A DNA stretch of 15,454 nucleotides from contig JAUVJE010000029.1 of NCBI GenBank assembly GCA_030592355.1, positions 1 through 15,454 on the forward strand. Reading direction: 5' to 3'. This DNA comes from Clostridia bacterium. Its GTDB lineage: Bacteria; Bacillota; Clostridia; DUPQ01. Of the stretch, positions 1-5,168 are shown piece after piece (position 1 is the first letter of the stretch; the number at the start of each line of letters is the position of its first letter). The translations under genes and the position numbers were made by a program. The notes under the pieces are model-generated. The model had not been told where the DNA came from. It saw only the letters and a list, made by a program, of their open reading frames with translations, and made no database searches.

Positions 1-120
1 ATTGAAGATGTTTATGAACCTTTTTTATTGCAGCTTGGTTATATTAATAAAACACCCCGGGGAAGAGTTGCTACGGAAGCTGCCTATAATCATCTTAATA
101 TAGAATTCAAAGGCGGTTGA
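1..120 (+). CDS. ruvB: RuvB, Holliday junction branch-migration helicase (C-terminal end only)
   Basis: The open frame enters from the left edge and ends at TGA 118-120, giving the last 39 residues. They contain the pattern IEDVYEPFLLQLGYI followed by TPRGRVAT, which matches the C-terminal winged-helix DNA-binding domain of RuvB, where this stretch is very conserved. RuvB is the hexameric AAA+ motor that, with RuvA, drives branch migration of Holliday junctions during recombination and fork repair. The ATPase domains lie outside the window. queH starts one base after the stop codon and its ribosome binding site lies inside the last ruvB codons, so the two are probably co-transcribed. Confidence 0.92.
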   Translation: MEDVYEPFLLQLGYINKTPRGRVATEAAYNHLNIEFKGG

Positions 121-121
121 T

Positions 122-670
122 ATGAAGGTGTTCTTACATGCTTGCTGCGGACCTTGTATGACTTCCTTTGACAAATACTTCAAAGAAAGGAACATACCTT
201 ACTCCGTATATTTTTATAATCCCAATATTCATCCATACAAAGAATTTGTGAAACGCATGAAAACATTAGATGAGTATGCCGAAAGCATAGGGATTGAAGT
301 AATTCATGATATGAGTTTTCAGCAATATAAATGGGAACACGAGTATGCTGAACTAACGGCGAATGAAAGATGCAAAAATTGTTATGAACAGAGAATTAAT
401 AAAACAGCCGAAGCAGCAAAGCAAAATGGATTTACCCACTTTACATCTACATTATTAATAAGCCCATACCAAAATCACGAAATGATAAATGAAATCGGTA
501 TTTCTGCAGGAAGACGGAATGATGTAGCGTTTTATTATAAGGATTTCAGAGAATATTTCCGGGGAGGCCAGAATATAGCAAGGGAAAAAGGGCTGTATCG
601 GCAGAAATACTGCGGATGTATATATTCTTACAATGAATCTAAATTTAGAGATAAAATAAGCTGGGACTAA
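122..670 (+). CDS. queH: Epoxyqueuosine reductase QueH (DUF208 family)
   Basis: This 182-residue protein has the cysteine arrangement of QueH: a CCGPC motif near the N-terminus (C8, C9, C12), CKNC in the middle (C84, C87) and CGC near the end (C164, C166). QueH is the non-cobalamin alternative to QueG. It reduces epoxyqueuosine to queuosine at the wobble base of GUN-anticodon tRNAs, using a 4Fe-4S cluster and neighbouring cysteines. The length is typical of the family. The ATG at 122 is preceded by AAAGG at 109-113, eight bases away and inside the end of ruvB, which suggests coupled translation. No other queuosine gene (queA, tgt) is in the window. The identification rests on motifs and is confident. 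Confidence 0.92.
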   Translation: MKVFLHACCGPCMTSFDKYFKERNIPYSVYFYNPNIHPYKEFVKRMKTLDEYAESIGIEVIHDMSFQQYKWEHEYAELTANERCKNCYEQRINKTAEAAKQNGFTHFTSTLLISPYQNHEMINEIGISAGRRNDVAFYYKDFREYFRGGQNIAREKGLYRQKYCGCIYSYNESKFRDKISWD

Positions 671-692
671 ATTAAAATTTGTGAATAACAGC

Positions 693-746
693 GTTTCTAA
701 TTTTGTGCCATTCTCCATTAGAAACTATCACTAAATATAAATTTAG
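693..746. terminator. Two AT-rich hairpins between convergent genes (possible weak terminator)
   Basis: Two perfect inverted repeats fill the gap between queH and the convergent sulfatase gene. One has 9-bp arms at 693-701 and 717-725 with a 15-nt loop. The other has 6-bp arms (CTAAAT/ATTTAG) at 731-736 and 741-746 with a 4-nt loop. Neither is GC-rich or followed by a clear run of T on either strand, so calling this an intrinsic terminator is inference from position only. Confidence 0.25.
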
Positions 747-759
747 AATAAGCAATAAG

Positions 760-2190
760 CTATAGTTTGTCTTTACTGATGTAGCCACCGGATTTTATCA
801 ATTCAAGATTGCTTTTCATCTTAGAAACAATATCACTTTGCCCGCAATAATAATTCTCAATTTCATTATAGCCCTCTTTAAAAGAGTATAACTGTCCGGT
901 TTCACCGGAATGACGTGGGATATGGGTTTGAGGCTGCGATTGACCGCCGGAACCAAGTCCGTCAATCATTTTCCAATACTTGCTTCTGATTGCATACATA
1001 CCATGGGCAGAATGATTAATAATAAAACTTCTTGTTTCGATGGAGGGATCGCAAAAAACAGGTAGTATTGATATGCTGTCAGGAGCATCGTCATCTGCAG
1101 TAACCGAACCATTTATATCCGCAATAGTCGAATAAAGATCTATTAATCCGGTTAATGATTCCGATAAAGAGCCGGGTTTTATTTTCCCTGGCCATCTTAC
1201 CAAAAAAGGAACTCTATGGCCGCCTTCATATATGTCAGCTTTATATCCCCTCAAATCACCGCAGCTTTTATGCCCGTAAGTATTACCGTAAAAATCGCAT
1301 GGATTGGCTCCGTTGTCACTGGTAAAGATAACAAGAGTATTGTCAGAAACACCGCAGGCATCAAGTTTGTCCAATATTTGACCAAGGCACCAGTCAGAAA
1401 GCATAACGGCATCGCCGCGGGGACCGGCCTTGCTTTTCCCAACCATAAAAGAGGGTGACACGTTTGGTCTATGAGGAGAGGATAAAGGGACATACGCGAA
1501 GAAAGGTGTTCCGGTATTTGATGCCCGTTCAATAAAGTTGCAGGCTTTTTCCGTGAATTTTACATCTACCATTGCATCATCCCAATCCGGAACTGTAAGA
1601 CCGGGCCGTTGCTGAGTTACTGTTTCTTTTTGTATCGAAGGTATACCAAGGGTATTTTCATTTTGTATAAAGCAGTAGGGAGGCATGTCCAAAGAGCCGG
1701 AAATACCGAAATATTCATCAAAGCCATTATCCAAAGGACCGCCTTTAAGCGGTTTGGAATAATCGAATTCCAATATGTCCGCATCATTTTTATCAAGCTT
1801 TGATTTATTAACATGGATTAAAGAGCCGTCTTTTAAAATGTAATCGAAACCCAGATGCCACTTGCCGAATGCGCCCGTAGTATAACCTGAATTTTTAAGA
1901 AGGGATGCTACGGTAGAACGACCCGGTTCTATAAGCGGAGCCCCATGACCGCATTGCACGCCGTCTTTTAAACGCGTACGCCATGCATATCGGCCTGTAA
2001 GCACACTGTACCTAGAGGGTGAACAGACTGCTGAAGAAGAATGCGCATCGGTAAATTTCATGCCTTCTTTTGCCAATCTGTCTATTGAAGGAGTGTTTAT
2101 TTTTTCTGCACCATAACAACTTGGGTCGCCGTATCCCATGTCGTCTGCCATGATAAAAACAATATTCGGATATTTGCTTAAATTATTCAT
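760..2190 (-). CDS. Cys-type sulfatase (arylsulfatase family), apparently cytoplasmic
   Basis: A 476-residue alkaline-phosphatase-superfamily sulfatase that would hydrolyse a sulfate ester; the substrate cannot be told from sequence. Visible are the metal ligands DD (16-17), the signature C56-S-P-S-R60 ending LTGR (64-67), GKWHLG (109-114) with the usual active-site Lys and His, SSPH (237-240), and SDNG (291-294) with the second pair of metal ligands. C56 is the residue converted to formylglycine; in anaerobes this is done by the radical-SAM enzyme anSME, which is not encoded here. The frame extends to a TTG at 2226, but ATG 2190 is chosen because GGAGGT lies about ten bases upstream and the fold begins right after it. 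There is no signal peptide or membrane segment. It is divergent from the lipoprotein gene and may share control with it. Confidence 0.93.
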   Translation of the reverse strand: MNNLSKYPNIVFIMADDMGYGDPSCYGAEKINTPSIDRLAKEGMKFTDAHSSSAVCSPSRYSVLTGRYAWRTRLKDGVQCGHGAPLIEPGRSTVASLLKNSGYTTGAFGKWHLGFDYILKDGSLIHVNKSKLDKNDADILEFDYSKPLKGGPLDNGFDEYFGISGSLDMPPYCFIQNENTLGIPSIQKETVTQQRPGLTVPDWDDAMVDVKFTEKACNFIERASNTGTPFFAYVPLSSPHRPNVSPSFMVGKSKAGPRGDAVMLSDWCLGQILDKLDACGVSDNTLVIFTSDNGANPCDFYGNTYGHKSCGDLRGYKADIYEGGHRVPFLVRWPGKIKPGSLSESLTGLIDLYSTIADINGSVTADDDAPDSISILPVFCDPSIETRSFIINHSAHGMYAIRSKYWKMIDGLGSGGQSQPQTHIPRHSGETGQLYSFKEGYNEIENYYCGQSDIVSKMKSNLELIKSGGYISKDKL

Positions 2191-2307
2191 TTTGGAATTA
2201 ACCTCCGCTTCAGTCTTATTGCACAATTGAAACCAGGATTGTGCTTTAGCTTTATTGATTAAATGTTAATCGTTGCCATTGATTAAATTATATAATAATA
2301 TTAGTAC
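2191..2307. promoter_or_regulatory. Divergent control region with inverted and direct repeats
   Basis: This 117-bp gap lies between the divergent sulfatase and lipoprotein genes. It holds a 7-bp inverted repeat (GCACAAT at 2221-2227, ATTGTGC at 2238-2244, 10-nt spacer), a 6-3-6 palindrome GATTAA/TTAATC at 2257-2271, and an 11-bp direct repeat ATTGATTAAAT at 2254-2264 and 2278-2288, spaced 24 bp start to start. A plausible rightward promoter is TTGCCA (2273-2278), 17 bp, TAATAT (2296-2301). An exact TATAAT is also present at 2291-2296 without a good -35. A leftward TATAAT lies at 2292-2287. The repeats are seen directly; their role as operators is inferred. Confidence 0.5.
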
Positions 2308-3321
2308 ATGAAAAAGGTAATTGCAGGACTTTTAGTTATAATTATGATATTTATCCTATATTCGTGTGTTGATGAGCGTGATTCGAATTTGGTTGAAAGC
2401 AATATGCCGGATGCAACCAATACAATAACGTCGGCACCTACACCTATTCAAACGCTAACGCAAACACCAACACCGACACCAACGTCAACACCAACACCGA
2501 CACCGACACCAACGCCTACAGCAACGCCGACACCAACACCAACGCCAACACCTATACCGACACCGACTCCAATTCCTGATGAAGAAATCACTTTGAATCT
2601 TGAAAATCTTGACAATGGGGTTGTCGGGATATCATATAACTATAAATCAGATGATAAATTTGTAATAAATATAGTATATGGAACACAAAACCTTTGGTAT
2701 GACCTGCTTCCTCAGGTTCCGGGATACTATCCGCTTCAACTTGGAAACGGTATTTATAAAATAAGGATTGCAAGAGAGATAAATAATACCGGCAGTTATG
2801 GTGTGATATTTTCTGAATCGGTTAATTTAAATCTTTCCGATGATGTAATGGTTTATAAAACATCAATCACAGAGGTGTTTTGGACCAAAGAGATGGCCGC
2901 TATCATTTTTGCATACAAAAGAACCGAAGACGCTTCTTATGAATGGGATATGGTTGTATCGCTTTATGAATACATGGTTAAGCAGTATAGATATGATTAT
3001 GAAAAAATTAATACAATTATTGGTATGAAGCCCGGCTATATTCCCGATATTGAAGTGGTTTTCCATGAGGCTAAAATTATATGCCATGACTATTCCGTGC
3101 TCTTTGCTTCAATGCTGAGAAGTCTGGATATTCCGGCAAAATTAGTAAAAGGATACTGCGAGAATGCAAAAGGATACCATGCCTGGAATGATGTTTATAA
3201 TCCGGATACCGGTAAATGGGTAGTCGTGGATCTTACTTATGATGCAGCCTACTTTGATTGGGGACTGGAATTTGAAATGGAAAAAGACCCGGATATCTAC
3301 TATCCTAACGAAGAATTCTAA
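2308..3321 (+). CDS. Lipoprotein with Thr-Pro linker and transglutaminase-like domain
   Basis: A 337-residue predicted lipoprotein. Residues 1-19 form a signal peptide ending in the lipobox LYSC with C20 as the lipidated cysteine, so it should sit on the outer face of the membrane. Residues 44-90 are a Thr-Pro repeat linker of the kind that separates surface domains. The C-terminal part carries a transglutaminase/protease-like core: C259 in IICHDYS, H291 in YHAW and D308 in VVVDLTYD form the expected Cys-His-Asp triad. Residues 91-190, between linker and core, were not recognised. The substrate is unknown; such domains can crosslink, cleave or be non-enzymatic. The ATG at 2308 has no ribosome binding site, but it places the signal peptide correctly and no better start exists. 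The nearest neighbour is the divergent sulfatase. Confidence 0.87.
   Translation: MKKVIAGLLVIIMIFILYSCVDERDSNLVESNMPDATNTITSAPTPIQTLTQTPTPTPTSTPTPTPTPTPTATPTPTPTPTPIPTPTPIPDEEITLNLENLDNGVVGISYNYKSDDKFVINIVYGTQNLWYDLLPQVPGYYPLQLGNGIYKIRIAREINNTGSYGVIFSESVNLNLSDDVMVYKTSITEVFWTKEMAAIIFAYKRTEDASYEWDMVVSLYEYMVKQYRYDYEKINTIIGMKPGYIPDIEVVFHEAKIICHDYSVLFASMLRSLDIPAKLVKGYCENAKGYHAWNDVYNPDTGKWVVVDLTYDAAYFDWGLEFEMEKDPDIYYPNEEF
2437..2577 (+). repeat. In-frame hexanucleotide (Thr-Pro) low-complexity repeat
   Basis: About 140 bp made mostly of ACN-CCN hexamers encode the Thr-Pro linker of the lipoprotein (residues 44-90), with occasional Ser, Ala and Ile substitutions. The third codon positions vary between A, G and T, so the array is imperfect at DNA level. 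Gain or loss of a unit would keep the reading frame. Confidence 0.9.
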
Positions 3322-3440
3322 CAATTCCAAAGAATATTTGCAGTTATCCGAAAGGTATTTCTCAATATAAATGAATCCGATTGGGAAAGCATACATTTTA
3401 AAAAATCTTATTAGTACATTATAGAAGCTTTACCATTATC

Positions 3441-3469
3441 TTGACAGTAATGGGGGGCTGTACTACAAT
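3441..3469 (+). promoter_or_regulatory. SigA-type promoter of guaB
   Basis: TTGACA at 3441-3446 and TACAAT at 3464-3469 are separated by 17 bp, a near-consensus housekeeping promoter. Transcription would start near 3476, giving a leader of only about 19 nt that contains the ribosome binding site AAGGGGG at 3481-3487. There is no room for a riboswitch. The 119 bp between the lipoprotein stop codon and this promoter show no clear terminator. Confidence 0.8.
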
Positions 3470-3494
3470 TACTAAAAAGTAAGGGGGATTACCA

Positions 3495-4994
3495 ATGGCT
3501 CGTTTCTATGAATCTGTATCAAGGACATTCAGCGAGTACCTGCTCGTTCCGAACCTAACTACAAAAGAGTGCTATACTGAGAATGTTCAATTAAAAACTC
3601 CTCTTGTAAAATTTAAAAAGGGCAGCACACCGGATATTTCGCTGAATATACCTTTTGTTTCCGCAATAATGCAATCAGTATCCAATGAAACTCTTGCGGT
3701 TGCCCTCGCAAAGTGCGGTGGAGTTAGTTTTATCTTTTGTTCGCAACCTATTTTAGAGCAGACGGAAATGGTACGTAAAGTCAAGAAATTCAAAGCGGGT
3801 TTTGTAATCAGCGATTCAAATGTAAAAGCTGATGATTCATTGGAAGATATCATTGTATTAAAGGAAAAAAGCGGTCATTCAACAATGGCTGTTACTCATG
3901 ACGGTGCTTCGAACGGCAAATTGCTGGGAATTGTTACCGGAAGAGATTATAGGCTTTCGCGTGATTCCAGAGATACCAAGGTTAAGGAATTTATGACTCC
4001 GTTTAACAGATTAATTACCGGTGAGTTGGGAATCAGCCTGAAAAAAGCGAATGATATAATCTGGTCCCATAAGCTAAACTGTCTGCCCATAATTGATGGA
4101 GAGGGCAACCTTGTATATCTCGTTTTTAGAAAAGATTACGATGACCATAAAGAGAATCCCAATGAAATGCTGGACAATGAAAAACGTTATATTGTCGGAG
4201 CGGGTATCAACACCCGTGATTATACAGAAAGAGTCCCGGCGCTTATAGAAGCTGGTGCAGATATATTATGCATTGATTCTTCTGATGGTTTTTCACAGTG
4301 GCAGGAAGATACAATTAAATGGGTTAAAGATAAATATGGGAATTCTATAAAAATAGGAGCCGGGAATGTAGTCGATGCAGAAGGTTTCAGATATCTGGCT
4401 GAATCAGGAGCTGATTTTGTTAAAGTCGGTATCGGGGGAGGCTCTATATGCATTACCAGAGAACAGAAAGGAATAGGCCGGGGACAGGCTACGGCAGTCA
4501 GTGAAGTCGCTGAAGCAAGAGACAGATATTTCGACGAGACCGGAGAGTATATACCTATTTGTTCCGACGGCGGTATTGTACATGACTATCACATGGTTCT
4601 TGCCCTTGCCATGGGGGCGGATTTTATTATGATGGGAAGATATTTTGCCAGATTCGATGAAAGCCCTACAAAAGTGATTAAACTGGGGAATAACTATGTG
4701 AAAGAATACTGGGGAGAAGGTTCTAACAGAGCGCGCAACTGGCAAAGATACGACTCCGGGGATTCACCTGTAATGAAATTTGAAGAGGGTGTTGACAGCT
4801 ATGTGCCATATGCCGGTAAATTGAGTGATAATCTTGGTAAAACACTCAGTAAATTAAAATCAACCATGTGCAGCTGTGGTTCCACAAACATTAAGAATCT
4901 AAAGAAAACAGCACGTATTACGCTTGTTTCGTCAACGAGTATTATTGAGGGCGGCACACATGATGTAATACTTAAGGAAAAATCAGAATATTAA
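3495..4994 (+). CDS. guaB: Inosine-5'-monophosphate dehydrogenase (divergent clostridial type)
   Basis: This 499-residue enzyme oxidises IMP to XMP with NAD+, the committed step of guanine nucleotide synthesis in the cytoplasm. The TIM barrel is split by a CBS pair (about residues 112-222) that includes GIVTGRDYR and the LPIID stretch. The catalytic loop GGGSICITR holds the nucleophile C319. The phosphate-site SDGG lies at 357-360 and the mobile flap keeps the RY pair (R418-Y419). The loop after the cysteine and the flap WGEGS differ from the textbook GVGVPQ and RGMGS forms. From memory, close relatives with the same features are common in Clostridia. The C-terminal region has CSCG (459-462). 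The CBS pair argues against GMP reductase. ATG 3495 has AAGGGGG seven bases upstream and its own strong promoter, so it is probably transcribed alone. Confidence 0.94.
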   Translation: MARFYESVSRTFSEYLLVPNLTTKECYTENVQLKTPLVKFKKGSTPDISLNIPFVSAIMQSVSNETLAVALAKCGGVSFIFCSQPILEQTEMVRKVKKFKAGFVISDSNVKADDSLEDIIVLKEKSGHSTMAVTHDGASNGKLLGIVTGRDYRLSRDSRDTKVKEFMTPFNRLITGELGISLKKANDIIWSHKLNCLPIIDGEGNLVYLVFRKDYDDHKENPNEMLDNEKRYIVGAGINTRDYTERVPALIEAGADILCIDSSDGFSQWQEDTIKWVKDKYGNSIKIGAGNVVDAEGFRYLAESGADFVKVGIGGGSICITREQKGIGRGQATAVSEVAEARDRYFDETGEYIPICSDGGIVHDYHMVLALAMGADFIMMGRYFARFDESPTKVIKLGNNYVKEYWGEGSNRARNWQRYDSGDSPVMKFEEGVDSYVPYAGKLSDNLGKTLSKLKSTMCSCGSTNIKNLKKTARITLVSSTSIIEGGTHDVILKEKSEY

Positions 4995-5002
4995 AATGAA
5001 TG

Positions 5003-5016
5003 CGAACAGATGTTCA
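5003..5016. promoter_or_regulatory. LexA binding site (SOS box) upstream of uvrA
   Basis: CGAACAGATGTTCA matches the Gram-positive LexA consensus CGAACRNRYGTTYC at 13 of 14 positions, with intact GAAC and GTTC half-sites and correct four-base spacing. It overlaps the -35 element of the predicted uvrA promoter, where bound LexA would block RNA polymerase. uvrA is an SOS gene in Bacillus subtilis, which supports the call. Confidence 0.82.
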
Positions 5017-5041
5017 CATTGCCGTTTCATTATGATATAAT
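5013..5041 (+). promoter_or_regulatory. SigA-type promoter of uvrA
   Basis: TTCACA at 5013-5018 and a perfect TATAAT at 5036-5041 are separated by 17 bp. Transcription would start near 5048, about 120 nt before the chosen uvrA start codon. The -35 shares bases 5013-5016 with the LexA box, as expected for a promoter that becomes active on DNA damage. A GAAA-capped 7-bp hairpin (5055-5072) lies early in the leader. Confidence 0.75.
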
Positions 5042-5118
5042 CTAGTAGGATTAGAAACTTGGAAACAAGTTTATTCAGGATTAATCATTAATGAAGCGGC
5101 AATATTTTTCTCATTTTT
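5018..5118 (+). terminator. Long imperfect hairpin with T-rich tail, probable guaB terminator
   Basis: Arms at 5018-5032 and 5089-5103 pair over 15 bp with one G-U. Pairing continues inward with 5033-5036/5084-5087 and 5038-5043/5078-5083 around single-base bulges, and ends in a perfect AAACTTG-GAAA-CAAGTTT hairpin at 5055-5072. The outer stem is followed by ATTTTTCTCATTTTT. In a guaB transcript this would fold as one ~86-nt hairpin with a U-rich tail. The structure is read directly; termination is inferred. The T tract is interrupted, so it may be leaky. Confidence 0.55.
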
Positions 5119-5168
5119 AGTACAGGTTATTAAATGTGGGTATAGTATATCGGGAGTATGGATGGTTT

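Noticed and set aside
2191..2226. TTG start that would add 12 residues to the sulfatase
   Set aside because: There is no ribosome binding site before it, and the extension is unlike the family. The ATG at 2190 has GGAGGT at good distance.
3322..3440. Terminator after the lipoprotein gene
   Set aside because: Only short AT-rich pairings are visible, with no stable stem followed by a T run.
3471..3494. Purine riboswitch in front of guaB
   Set aside because: The predicted leader is only about 19 nt, too short for an aptamer.
5136..5168. GTG start for uvrA adding 11 residues
   Set aside because: The residues have no counterpart in UvrA proteins, which begin just before the IFVKGAKEHNLK stretch. 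It cannot be excluded without N-terminal data.
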